The notes under the pieces are model-generated. The model saw only the letters and a program-made list of their open reading frames with translations, was not told where the DNA came from and made no database searches. From Carallia brachiata (taxonomy: Eukaryota > Streptophyta > Magnoliopsida > Malpighiales > Rhizophoraceae), in NCBI GenBank assembly GCA_021464245.1, contig JADCRB010000114.1, forward strand, positions 806,001 to 870,000: a stretch of DNA of 64,000 bases, given 5' to 3'. Shown here in pieces: positions 11,863 to 22,142 of this stretch (positions within the stretch are counted from its first letter, which is position 1; each line of letters starts with the position of its first letter). The position numbers and the translations under genes are program-made.

Positions 11863-12349
11863 TATTTTTACCTTTTTATCCTTTTATCTGCACTTGTCTA
11901 TTAGAAGTTTGACCCATTTCAATTTAATTTCCTTCTACCCTGTGCTAATCAGACCTAGTGAAACGTGTCAAAGAGTTTATAGTTTGATATTGATAAAGTA
12001 CAAAGACGTTATATGACTTATAATATTCTTAACCTTTTCCACTTGCTAGCTAATTACCTTTTAAGTGGATTTGAAGACTTTATTTGCCACGTTTGATTTT
12101 CATCTTGTTGGTTTGGTCATTACTTAACTAACAAGCATGGATATAATACAGAATCATAGGAAGTCTCTTTTATTTAGAAGTACACATAACATTTAGAAGT
12201 GAAAATGTAGTGGGAAGGAAGCAATTAAACACAACAAAGCCAATGTGTCCTCACAATCTCTTGGTATTCATCACCCACCCATAGAATCCAAGCACACACT
12301 TATTTAATTTTTTTGGTAACTACACACTTATTGAATTGCAAACTGAGTG
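11863..12349. other. Non-coding stretch between copia LTR and Tat element A
   Basis: No gene is seen. The last five bases (12345-12349, GAGTG) are the left copy of the target-site duplication of element A. Confidence 0.5.
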
Positions 12350-13222
12350 TGGAACGGGGTAAATTTCGAGTCTAAAACAGTTAAACTCGAAAATACAAAA
12401 ATAAATTTAAAATAAAAGCGTGGGGTCGATCTTCGTAGATCCTCCGATTAGTGTTTCTTTTTTTTTTTTGACTCTGTCAAGGTTGCACGAGCTTGATCTT
12501 AACAGAAATAATTTCCACAGTTTATCTTGAACTGGGTAGACTGAAACTGTATCTGATTTGGACGTTTAGACTACGGTTAAGAATCGCAGAGACCTGATCA
12601 GAGCCGATCTGGCTTAATTTCACCGAGGGCCGAAAGGACTTGTTCTCGGATGAGCTGCCTGGATTTTGCTGAGTGTCGTATGAGACTTAATCCTAGCCGG
12701 ATTTGTAATATTTTGATATTTTCAGATCTATATTCTCATAAATTCAGATCTATGGCGATCAGAGAATATAAATCCAAAAATAATCTTAGAAATGGAAACA
12801 GCAAATTTTTTGGGACTTACCCCTGAAATATCTCTAAAAAAGGAATTAGGAGAGTATACTGTAGAGTAAAACACGTAAGAAAAGGAGAAATTTTCTTAAG
12901 AGATTTTCAAAATTTTCTTTTTCTCTCAAATTCTCTGATTTTTTTTGTTTACAGATTTGCTGAATCTGTTTTGAACTGAGGGGCAGGGGCCTATTTATAG
13001 GGTTCCTTTCTCGTGTGAAAGCACGAGTGTGAAAGGAATAAGTCGAATTTTCCGTGTGAAAGCACTCGTGTGAAAGGAATAAGTTGACTTTTCCGTATGA
13101 AAGCATGCGTGCGAAAGGAATAAGTCGACTTTTCCGTGTGAAAGTACACATGTGAAAGGAATAAGTCGACTATTGACTCTTTTTTCTTTTTTTTCTTTTT
13201 TCTTTTTTTTTTTATGTTTACA
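12350..13222 (-). repeat. 3' LTR of element A
   Basis: It runs from TG at 12350 to the CA of TTTACA at 13222 and aligns along its length with 24217-25100. It contains a TATA box on the minus strand (CTATTTATAG on plus at 12991-13000). Four 41-bp repeats lie immediately upstream of that TATA box in transcription direction, so the promoter/U3 part is at 12990-13222 and R/U5 at 12350-12985. Many point differences from the right LTR show the insertion is not recent. Confidence 0.9.
13007..13170 (-). repeat. Four 41-bp tandem repeats in the LTR U3 region
   Basis: Four near-identical 41-bp units end in AAGTCGAC or a one-base variant (units end at 13046, 13088, 13129 and 13170). Each contains GTGTGAAAG and GAAAGGAATAAG. 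The same array is present in the right LTR at about 24889-25052. Its place just upstream of the LTR TATA box suggests reiterated enhancer elements. It is not a CRISPR array: there are no spacers. Confidence 0.85.
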
Positions 13223-13240
13223 AATGCCCCCACTTCAAGG
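13223..13240 (-). promoter_or_regulatory. Polypurine tract of element A
   Basis: Directly inside the 3' LTR, the minus strand reads GAAGTGGGGGCATT before TGTAAACAT. This is the expected place and composition of the plus-strand primer of reverse transcription. Element B has the decayed equivalent at 41710-41725. Confidence 0.7.
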
Positions 13241-14083
13241 GTCGGTAAGGAAGAACTTTACAGACGTGATCCGCATCGAGTCTTGAAGTCCAGTTTGAAA
13301 CTTGAGATGTCCTGATGAACATTGAATATTGAAGTCTTCTAACTCTGACTATGCCTGCTGTTGTTGGATCGCAATAGGAATCCAATACGATCTTGAGAAA
13401 GTTAGCACCCCAGCCAATATAAAAAATTGACATTCTGGCTCTAGGTGTGGTCGAGCTTCCATAGCTCGCAAAGGCTAGCAACGGTTCTTTGACCAAAGCT
13501 CTGGTGAGGATGATTCGGTAGGCAAATAACTTGAACCTTCCCAAGAGGAATGCCCAGCACCTCGGAATTTCAAGACCGGCACACAGAGAGACTGACTGTA
13601 GTGATGATTCCCGAGTCTACTCCGACGTAAGCAGAGTAGTTGGAACTTCCCTATACGTCGCCGCATCCAAAGGAAGATTAGGATGATTGCAGCTTCTCAT
13701 CCCTCTGTGGTAGATGTGAACTAAGGAGAGAAGTTGGAACTCCATGACACCGATGGCGTTGGAGACTGAGTTTCGAGAGCTTTTACGGATCCCTCAAGGA
13801 AGACTACTCCTTCTTTTCTTAGCTCGTGCGTCTCCAACTTCTTGATCAAAGAACTTCCTAAAACAAGTGTAGAGACTAGCCATTCTCTTTTGAGAAGAAG
13901 AAGAGCTGAGGGGTGAGTATTATGGCTCGGACATGCAGGATATATATACATAACATAAAGAGTTTTTTTTTTTGTTTGAAAGTCAAAAAGGAGGTAGGCA
14001 GAATCGAGTAGGGTCATCCACGTCCCTTTCCCGCATAAGAGACAAAAGAGGCAGCGGCTGACGCGCGTCACGAAAGTCGTTAC
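13241..14083 (-). other. Element A 3' region downstream of the WOX cargo
   Basis: About 840 bp between the cargo gene and the PPT. Element B carries a recognisable counterpart at 41730-42560; element C has lost it except the last part from about 53766. Short minus-strand frames (for example 13721-14071) are present, but the frames are not conserved between A and B, so I treat it as untranslated 3' sequence of the element. Confidence 0.5.
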
Positions 14084-14171
14084 CGTGTGTTGCAGAAGTC
14101 ATTGCCGTGTGCTGCAGAAGTCATTGTCGTGTGCTGCAGAAGTCATTGCCGTGTGCTGCCAAAGTCGTTGC
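14084..14171 (-). repeat. 22-bp tandem repeat, four units
   Basis: The plus strand reads CGTGTGCTGCAGAAGTCATT-like units of 22 bp repeated four times with one or two changes each. Element C has three units at 53816-53881, and element B at most one or two recognisable units near 42565-42600. It lies just downstream of the stop codon of the WOX-type gene, so it would be in that gene's 3' untranslated part. Confidence 0.75.
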
Positions 14172-14191
14172 ACCTTGTCTTGTCAGCCGTC

Positions 14192-14801
14192 CTAACGGGG
14201 CCCGAGGTGCAGTTCCAAGTCAAGCTCGACCTCGTCTGGTGGGCCGATGATGTTGACGTCGCTTTCCGGCTGGTTGATGCTGCCGGAATATTTGGAAAGA
14301 GAGGCAAAGTTTTTCCGAAATGACTCATTTCTGCTAAAAAAATTCCTCCTAGACTTAAGTACCTAGGAGGGATGAACCCTTGGCTGATTCCGTAAGACCA
14401 CCAGGACCAGTACACATGCTCCCACAAGCTACGGCTTTGATCGTTATAGCCTGAAGAGACTATTTCGTGGTAGAACTCGGACCTGCTTTATTTGAGGGCG
14501 AAGTTGTACCGGTGTGATCTATTATCGGAACGACAGACTGTTCTTTGGAAAAACCAGCTCTCAGTCTCGGTTTCTTCCTGCTTCTCCGATTCTGGAACCA
14601 ATAAAACACATTTTTTCCTTCGATTGCCCCGAGCGGGCGCAATCGTGAGACAAGTTGGTAAATCTGAGATGCATTAGGCATAATACCTCCATTGTTGTGG
14701 AAGACTTCCTCCAAAATTTGCAGTTGTGCCATGGTTGGTTGCCACCTTGTGCGGGGTGACCTTTCTTCTCCCTTATCTTGAAGTTCTGCAACTGGTTCCA
14801 T
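14192..14801 (-). pseudogene. WUSCHEL-type (WOX) homeobox gene carried by element A, frameshifted
   Basis: The ATG at 14801 starts MEPVAELQDKGEERSPRTRW. Residues about 17-80 form a WOX homeodomain: RTRWQPT, QLQILEEVF, MPNASQIYQLVSRLRPLG, then IEGKNVFYWFQNRRSRKK, the FYWFQN signature being specific to the WOX family. A 1-bp deletion near 14450 stops the frame at 14460. In the next frame (14143-14427) the conserved middle (SLWEHVYWSWWSYG), then GKTLPLFP, a WUS-box-like motif, can be read. A further 1-bp loss shifts the end, which in the other frame reads LDLELHLGPR and stop at 14192-14194, an EAR-like LxLxL. WOX proteins are plant-specific transcription factors of stem-cell and organ patterning. 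Same orientation as pol, between integrase and the 3' LTR. Compared with element C it lacks 8 bp in total (6+1+1). Confidence 0.85.
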
Positions 14802-14889
14802 CTTTCTTGTGGCAAATGAGCAAAAGTCTGGTAGGTGGTGAAGATCGGTTGAGACTGATGCTGAGTTTCAGACTCAAACCCTCCGTTGC

Positions 14890-14901
14890 TTTTATATTTT
14901 T
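14890..14901 (-). promoter_or_regulatory. TATA-like box of the WOX cargo gene in element A
   Basis: The minus strand reads AAAATATAAAAG about 90-100 bp upstream of the WOX ATG. The equivalent A/T box is kept in element B (43301-43312) and element C (54607-54618), each followed on the minus strand by a short leader and the ATG. A start site here would give a transcript independent of the LTR. Confidence 0.5.
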
Positions 14902-14939
14902 GGGCCGTTCACAGTTTATACTCATGCGGGCCAAGAGTT

Positions 14940-15228
14940 GGATTGGATTTTGAACTTGGGTTCTGGACTGTGTCTAGAACTTGGAATTTTTTGGGTTTTG
15001 GGCTTTGGATTGGATTTTGGTCGAGTGTTTGGGCTTATTGACTTGGATTTTTGGATTTGGGTCGAGTGGGTTTTGGATTTGGATTTTTAGATTTGGGTTG
15101 AGTGTTTGGGTTTTGAGTCTGGACTTAGTTTTCAAGTTTTGGGTTGGCTTTAAGTTTTCTGAATTGGGCTCAAGTGTTTGGGCTTGGATTTTCGCTTGGA
15201 CTTTCAGATCGGGACTTCCCAACTTTTT

Positions 15229-15265
<37 letters not shown>

Positions 15266-15315
15266 ATTTTTTTCTTTTTTTTTTTTTTTTTTTTTTTGAT
15301 TTTTTTTTTAAACAT
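14940..15315 (-). repeat. CCAAAA-rich spacer and poly(A) tract between pol and WOX cargo
   Basis: On the minus strand, the pol stop at about 15318 is followed by an A-rich tract (15225-15310, almost pure T on plus) and then roughly 280 bp of degenerate CCAAAATCC/CCCAAACACTC-type repeats (14940-15220). Similar blocks lie at 43340-43625 in element B and 54650-55015 in element C. Long phenylalanine- or lysine-rich open frames here are only read-through of these tracts. Confidence 0.75.
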
Positions 15316-15317
15316 AT

Positions 15318-16600
15318 TTACACATAATATTGTTTCAGAAATTTACCATTGATGAGGCCAATTCGGACGCCTTCTTGGTCTGACAGCATGTAAGCGTTGT
15401 GAGTATAGGCCTCCTGCACTAAGTATGGCCCGTCCCATTTGGAAGTAAGCTTGTCACCAGGCCGATGCTTCATGTTGATGGGCCGTCGCACTGCAAGAAC
15501 AAGGTCTCCAACTTGAAAAGATCGAGGCGGACCCTGCGGTTGAACGTGTTGGTGAGCCGGGCTTGGTAGCACTCAAGTTGCTGTTGTGCTTCGAGCCTCC
15601 TTTCATCGAGGGCTTCTAACTCATCCAGACGTAGGCGAGCATTCTCCTCCTGTGTGAGTCCTTCCAGAACAGCCATGCGCAGAGATGGAATCTGTGTTTC
15701 CAACGGCAGTATTGCTTCGACACCGTAGACAAGTGAGTATGGCGTCGCCTGTGTTGGAGTCCGGTAAGTTGTACGATACGCCCATAATGCCTCCGGAATT
15801 CTGTCATGCCAATCTCTTTTGGATTTAGAGACTACCTTCCGCAACAGGTTGCATAAGGTCTTGTTGAATGCTTCAGCCAAGCCATTTGCTGGGGCATTGT
15901 ACATGGATGACTTGTACTGCTTGAACTTGAATTTCTCGCAGAGCTTGTCGATCAAGCTGTTGTAGAACTGCTTGCCATTATCAGTGATGATGAATCGAGG
16001 GACTCCATAGCGATAGATCAGCTGAGTCCGGATGAAATTGGCAACATGCTCCTTCTTTACCTCTCTAAGTGGAATGGCTTCAGCCCATTTTGAGAAGTAG
16101 TCTGTTGCTGCGAGGATGTAAGGTGACCCAGGGATGACTTTGGCAAAGGCCCCACTAAGTCGAGACCCCAAGCTTCAAAGGGCCAGGATGAGACAGTTGG
16201 ATGCAGTGGCTCCGGTGGTTGATGTATGTAATTCGCATGAAATTGACAAGCTTGACAGGTTTTAGCAAACTCAATTGAATCACGTACCATAGTTGGCCAG
16301 TAGTATCCCATCCTTCTGAGCTGAAAGTGCAACTTAGGTCCCGATTGATGTCCGCCACAAACACCAGAATGTGCTTCAGCGAGAGCTTGTTTTGCCTCTT
16401 CATTGCCTAGGCAGCGAAGCAAAACTCCATCAAAAGACCTTCGATACAGAGCATCCTTGAGATATATGAAGCGGGGAGCTCGTCGTTGAATTTCTGTCTT
16501 ATGACGACGATCTTCGGGCAGCTTCCCGTGCTGTAGGTAGTCAATGATTGGTTGGCGTCAATCTCGTCCTCGCGAGACGTATAGATACACCGTTGGCTGC
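15318..16600 (-). pseudogene. Integrase domain of element A pol
   Basis: Read on the minus strand: the HHCC zinc-binding part (HSGVCGGH...CQACQ) lies in 16240-16400. It is followed by the integrase core with the first Asp in WGLDLVGPLP, a frameshift near 16130, then TDYFSKWAEAIPL, IITDNGKQF (second Asp) and NGLAEAFNKTL (catalytic Glu). A second frameshift near 15500 leads to the C-terminal region (RSFQVGDLVLAVRRP, KWDGPYLV) ending in KQYYV and stop at 15318. The catalytic DDE residues are all present, but two frameshifts prevent a full protein. It would insert the cDNA into the host genome. Confidence 0.88.
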
Positions 16601-17100
16601 TGTAGTTTCTTCATCATCCTACTGTGGCACTATCCATTTCTGGCATACGGCAACAACTGTAGCCTGGATTTCTGACTTTGCAAGAGAGGTGGCCAAGTTA
16701 GCCAACGCGTCTGCCTGAGTGTTTTCTCGTCGAGGCACATGCTCCAAGGTGATGCTTTCAAATTCATCCATTAGCTGTCGAGCACGTTGATGGTAAGGTG
16801 CAAGATCCTCTTTCTTTACATCATACAACCCTGTAAGTTGGTTGATGAGGAGCTGGGAATCTCCATGGACTTCTATAGTTGGAATCTTCATATCGACAGC
16901 CATTTGAAGACCAATGATTAAAGCCTGGTATTCGGCAACATTATTTGAACATAACTCACCGAGTATGATAGCATATGGTAGTATTTGTCGTTGAGGAGTG
17001 ACAAACACTATGCCGGCACCAGCACCATCACGTCTTGCTGCACCATCAAAGAACATCGTCCATGGTGGCAGTGTCTCAATGTAAAAGACCTCTTCATCCG
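16601..17100 (-). pseudogene. Second, archaeal-type RNase H of element A pol
   Basis: Minus-strand residues FFDGAARRDGAGAG (first Asp), NNVAEYQALI (Glu), VHGDSQLLINQL (Asp) and RRENTQADALANLA (last Asp) give the complete DEDD set of an archaeal-like RNase H. This extra domain after the ordinary gypsy RNase H is diagnostic of the Tat lineage and is thought to compensate for the degenerate first RNase H. The frame 16619-17056 is open over 145 codons. Confidence 0.9.
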
Positions 17101-17159
17101 GAAGATCGTCTGTGAACTTCCAATCGGACGAGACAGGGCGATCTGCTAGAAAATCTGCT

Positions 17160-17690
17160 AGGGCTTGTCCCTTTATTGCTTTTTAAGGCACGTATACAAT
17201 GTCGTAGCTCTGTAAGATTACTGCCCACTTGGCAAGTCGTCCTGACAAGATCGGTCTAGATAAGATATATTTGACAGGATCACCTTTGGCAATGAGACGT
17301 ACTGTGTGAGCTTGCATGTAGTGCCTCAGCTTATCAGTGGCAAAGAACAGTGCTAGACATGTCTTTTCAATGGGCGAATAGCTCAGTTCCGGACCGTTTA
17401 GTATTCTGCTCAAGTAGTACAGGGCAACTTCCTTTCCCTGCTCATTTTCCTGTGCAAGCAAGGCTCCCAAAGATCTTTCCTGCGCTGCAATGTAAAGAAT
17501 CAACGACTTTCCTTGAATTGGAGCTCCTAGGATTGGTGGATTGGAAAGGTACTTCTTTATACTCTCAAAGGCTTTGCTGCAAGCTTCGTCCCACTCGAAG
17601 TTGACATCTTTCTTCATTAACCGATGGAAAGGTTGACATCTCCTAGCTAAGTTTGGAATAAAACGGCGAATGCAGGCCAGGTTTCCTTAT
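17160..17690 (-). pseudogene. First RNase H and connection domain of element A pol
   Basis: The open frame 17183-17617 contains the connection start (VNFEWDEACSKAFESIK), LILYIAAQERSLGALLAQ and YSPIEKTCLALFFATDKLRHYM, then SGRLAKWAVILQSYDI. The usual L-D-A-S catalytic Asp after LY is replaced (LYIAAQ), as expected for the degenerate RNase H of Tat elements. A stop and a frame change near 17620-17690 separate it from RT. Confidence 0.85.
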
Positions 17691-18381
17691 AAACTTTGCA
17701 GCTCGTGCATGTTTTTAGGTTCAGGCATCTTTTGAATTGCCTCAACCTTGGACTGATCAACTTCGATTCCACGATGGCACACCACGAACCCAAGAAACTT
17801 TCCTGATGTGACACCAAATGCACACTTGAGAGGGTTCATTTTAAGCTGATGCCTGCGAAATCTTTCAAACACCGTCTTGAGATCCTCGAGGTGGTCTTTG
17901 CGCTTCTTAGTATTTACAACTAAGTCATCAACAAAACATTCTACAATCTTGTGCAGCATGTCATGAAAATTTTTTTACATAGCACGTTGATAAGTGGCGC
18001 CAACATTTTTTAATCCAAACGACATAACTTTGTAGAAACTTCGCAGCTCGTACATGTTTTTAGGTTCAGGCATCTTTTGAATTGCCTCAACCTTGGACTG
18101 ATCAACTTCGATTCCACGATGGCGCACCACGAACCCAAGAAACTTTCTTGATGTGACACCAAATGCACACTTGAGAGGGTTCATTTTAAACTGATGCCTG
18201 CGAAATCTTTCAAACACCGTCTTGAGATCCTCGAGGTGGTCTTTGCGCTTCTTAGTATTTACAACTAAGTCATCAACATAACATTCTACAATCTTGTGCA
18301 GCATGTCATGAAAATTTTTTTTGCATAGCACGTTGATAAGTGGCGCCAACATTTTTTAATCCAAACAGCATAACTTTGTAG
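17691..18381 (-). repeat. 345-bp tandem duplication inside the RT domain
   Basis: Units 17691-18035 and 18036-18381 are near-identical head-to-tail copies. Each encodes FGLKNVGATYQRAM, the catalytic Asp pair (FVDD in one, YVDD in the other), VNTKKRKDHLEDLKTVFERF and FLGFVV followed by QSKVEAIQKMPEPKN. Elements C and D have one copy only, so the duplication is specific to element A. It puts two active-site loops in series and breaks the frame. Confidence 0.9.
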
Positions 18382-19406
18382 CAGTATATACCTTTTGGGG
18401 TGCGGAATGCTGTCAACTCCTCATCTTCTGGTGCCATTCTGATTTGGTTATAGCCTAAAGAACCATCCATGAAGGACAATCCTTCGTGACCCGTTGTTGC
18501 ATCGACTGTGATCTCTGTTATGAGCAATGGAAAGTCATCTTTTGGACAGGCCCGGTTAAGATCTCGAAAATCAACACATACCCTCAATTGTCCATTCTTC
18601 TTCCTTACCGGGACTATGTTGGCAATCCACGTTGGGTAGGTGACCTCTCGGATGAAGCCAGCATTGATCAGCTTGTTAACCTCCTCCTCGATTTGTGGAA
18701 TGAGTTCCGAGCGAAACCGTCTTTGTGGCTGCTTGACAGAACGAACACCTTTCTTTACTACTAGACGATACACCGCGATTTTTGGGTCAAGTCCAGACAT
18801 TTCTTTGTAACTCCATGCGAACACGTCCCTGTATTGACTTAATACCTGAACATATTCTTGCTCTTCTTCTGTAGTAAGTAAAGCACTTACAAATGTAGGT
18901 CGAGGATCTTCCAGAAAGCCAAGATTGACCTTTTTGAGTTCATCAATAGTTGTTTGGCCACCATCTTCAAGTTCCGGGGGAGCCTCCTTTACTTCACCGT
19001 CTGATGAGTCAGACTCAGCTTCCTCGCTAATTGTGACATGAAATGTAGAGCCTCTGACTTCACCTTCTTTGTTTGACTGGATAAGCCTGTCTTGTTTGGT
19101 GGTGGTGGTGATGGCATGTGCATCAGCTGCTCGGCTTCGACTCTTTAGCGTGATCCGCACAGGTGACTTCTCTTGATAGCCTAAGCCAGGTCGGGACTGT
19201 GATGTTTGAGAAGTAGCGCCATGTGTGGACGGCAGCGTACCCATTGTGCTCGGGTTTGAGAAGTCATAGACCGCTTTGACCAAAAGCTTGTATGCATTAG
19301 GATCAAATCCTTCATGTGTTCTTCTTTTTGGAAGCGAGCCGCCTTGACTACCCCCGTGTGTGGTTTGACGAAGCCTTTTAATGGTTTTGAGGATGAAACG
19401 GCTCAA
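18306..19406 (-). pseudogene. Linker and N-terminal half of RT, element A pol
   Basis: A 366-codon open frame. The first 150 residues are a low-complexity acidic linker (EEAESDSSDGEVKEAPPELED). Then come the RT start (VLSQYRDVFAWSYKEMSGLDP), KQPQRRFRSELIPQIEEEV, KNGQLRVCVDFRDLNRACPKD and SFMDGSLGYNQIRM. Canonical RT motifs 1-4 are recognisable, with the YVDD Asp pair in the duplication that follows. It would copy the element RNA into DNA. Confidence 0.9.
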
Positions 19407-19479
19407 TCTTTAGTACGAGTGTAAGTCCCCTTCAGGTTGTGCAGTTCTTTTGTCTTGGGTTGGCTATGTCCTTGCTCCT

Positions 19480-20135
19480 GTTTAGGATCAATACAATAAG
19501 AAAAGGGGTTGACCTTCTGGGCGTCGTGACTTCGGCACATAGCGTAGGACTGTAGTGGAGCTTGAAGATGCAACATCCTTCAGACGAAGTTCAGCAGGCT
19601 GTGGCAGCTTTTCATTTGTCGGAGTCTGAGGTTGAGTATTGGCAGGTTCTTCGACAGCTTTTCCCATTTTGTGGATGCCCCCGATCCAAGTAGCTTTAGA
19701 TGAAATGATCTCTGGATTGTCTGTATCGGTATAAAAGACTGCATCCGTCAAATGTGATTCAGCATCATCGAACGGCTTTAAATCAGCATTGACCTTTTGA
19801 ACGCCATCCTTGTAGTACTTAAAGCACTGATGTAGACTTGAGAGCACAACTCCATTTCCATGAATCCACGGTCGTCCTAATAATATCTTATATGTGGTAC
19901 GTGCATCGATCACATGAAATAGAGTGCTAGAAGTGAGATTACCGATAGTTAACTCCAAGCGAATCATCCCAATTACTTTCTGTCCTCCTTGATTAAAGCC
20001 ATGAATCATCAAGCGGCTGTCTGATAATTCATCAATGCCAATTCCAAGCTCCTTTATGGTGGATTTTGGGATAATATTGACTGCCGAGCCATCGTCGATC
20101 AGAATACGTCGGACCTTCTGTTCTCTCACATAGCC
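19480..20135 (-). pseudogene. Retropepsin-like protease of element A
   Basis: The open frame 19488-20129 begins at REQKVRRILIDDGSAVNIIP, with the aspartic protease motif D-D-G-S-A. It continues SDSRLMIHGFNQGGQKVIGM and LLGRPWIHGNG, the usual flap and end of the domain (L-L-G-R-x-W). It processes gag-pol. It is followed by a proline-rich tail. Confidence 0.88.
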
Positions 20136-22142
20136 TGATACATACAGCGGCCGATTGTGGGGTTTGGACCCCAGTAGGAGATCCTCATCTGAAAATGATG
20201 TAGCGGAGTAACATCAGACGTGATTTTGGGCCGTATGTTGCTCCGTCGAGTTGGAATTACTTGATGGTAGAGATCTAACTGAGGCCTGGAGAATATTGCT
20301 GACTTGATTCTGCCATTTTTCTTTTGATTGCGCAAACAACTGAGGGTTAACGAGAAGAGTTTGAAGAGCTTCATATACATTCTATATTGTCGACTTTTTG
20401 TCACCGAGTGGCTCATCCTTATGGTGTGACGCCTCTTCTGATGGTTTTGAAGTGATAGTGGTCTGGTTTGACGAGGTTACGCCTTCCTGGTCCAGAATGA
20501 TTTTATTCTGGCTCTTGAGATTCATGATTAGCTCCTTCAGGACGAAACACTTCCCAGTTGGATGACTTACTATCCGGTGATATTTACAGAATCTTGGATC
20601 GTTGACTCGATCCTTTTCATTCAGCTGCTTGCACTCTGGGAGTTCGATCAACTTCGCCTCCAGGAGTTGGTCAAGGATGTCGGGAACGTCTGAGTCGGGG
20701 AATGGATACTGCTTCTGCTCCAACTCTTGCAATGTCACTTTCCACCTTTCCTGTTGTTTTGACTGAGTTATTTGAGTCAGAGGATTTACCTTGGCTTACC
20801 TCCCACTTTTACTGGTGCGGCTTCAACAGTCATCACTTCTTTTCCTTTTCCAGAACTGTTGGGTTTCTTAATCTCCCTTCAGCTCCCTTGCTGGTCCAAC
20901 TAGATGGAAACCGTTCCCCCGGAAGTCTGGATGCTTATCTCCATATCATGTGCACGGGTGGCCAGTTCTTCGAAGGTTCAGTGTTTGATACCCTGCAGGA
21001 TGTATAACATCTCCCAATGCATTCCTTGGATGCACATCTCCACGGCAGAAGTTTCTGTCAGGCGATCTTTGCAGTCCAAGCTGAGAGCATGCCATCTGTT
21101 GATGTATTCGACAACGGGCTCTCCTTTCCTTTGTTTGGTGCTGGTAAGCTCCATCATACTTACCGTCCTTCGAGTGCTGAAAAATCGGTTGAGGAACTCT
21201 CGTTGTAGCCGTTCCCAACTGTCGATCGATTCTGATTCAAGATTTATGAACCAGGTGAAAGCGGTCTCCCTAAGTGAACGAACAAACTGCTTCACCAAGA
21301 GATCTCCGTAAGTCCCTGCGTTGTTGCAGGTTTCAACGAAGTGGGCGATGTGCTGTTTGGGATCGCCTCATCCATCGAATTGTTGAAATTTGGGCGGCTG
21401 GTAGCCGAGAGGCATGTTGAGACTTTCGATCCGTACGGTTTAACGTACATCTGTGATCCTTGGAAGGATGTAGCTTGTTGCAGGTGGATCGTATTGGCTA
21501 TCATTTCCTGTAATTGTTTAACAGATAGCGAAGCTATAGAATTTCAGGGTGGCAGCTGTGTAGAACTACATAGTCGCTTTTCTACTGTGAAAACGTCGGC
21601 TGGTGTGGCTTCTGGAGTGAAACCGGGTGGATATGGTTGCTCCTCACGGATCTCGGGATCAATTTGGATCGGGGCTTTTCCTTTGAGAGCGGCGATCTGT
21701 TGATATTTTTCCTCCACGACTCTGATTAACTACAAAAGCTTGTTTTCCAATTCTAAAATTCTTTCTTCTATACTGGTTGTGTTGGTCATCATGACGGCAA
21801 CAGACGAGGCTCCACGAAAGACTGGGGGGAGAATTCTTCTGCTTCCTCTGTGTGGATCTCTACAGAATGTGTTGGATTCTGTTGAGCGAGCTTCGTCCTG
21901 CTGCCCCCGACTTCGATCGGGGTGGGCGATCGACTCTTCCATGCGGCAAGAGAGTCAGGGAAGAGATCCTGTTGTGCGAGCTGTGGACTCTCTGTGTTGA
22001 TATTTTGTCGGGTTTGGACGGCAAGAAACTGTGTCCGTCTCCGGGTTTCTGGTCCTTCGTATCTAGGTAGGGTAGTTGATGCAGGTAATGGAGCCGTTGC
22101 CTTCTTTTTGGTACCGGCGGCTGTACTTCTCTTTGGTGTCAT
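20136..22142 (-). pseudogene. Gag of element A
   Basis: The start codon at 22142 opens MTPKRSTAAGTKKKATAPLP. Downstream, in shifting frames, are PTHSVEIHTEE, the capsid region (YQPPKFQQFDGRGDPKQHIAH, as seen in the related copies) and RSLRETAFTWFINLE, REFLNRFFSTRRTVSMMEL and EYINRWHALSLDCKDRL, which form the Retrotrans_gag domain. The C-terminal part (20382-20738) has a CKYHRIVSHPTGKCFVLKELI stretch, a zinc-finger-like Cys/His segment typical of Tat gag. Several frameshifts break it. Confidence 0.85.

Noticed and set aside
13007..13170. Regular repeats resembling a CRISPR array
   Set aside because: The 41-bp units are directly adjacent with no spacers, they lie inside an LTR, and the genome is a plant.
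14981..15352. Open frames rich in Phe/Trp or in Lys between pol and the WOX cargo
   Set aside because: They are read-through of poly-T/poly-A and CCAAAA repeats and are not conserved as protein between elements.
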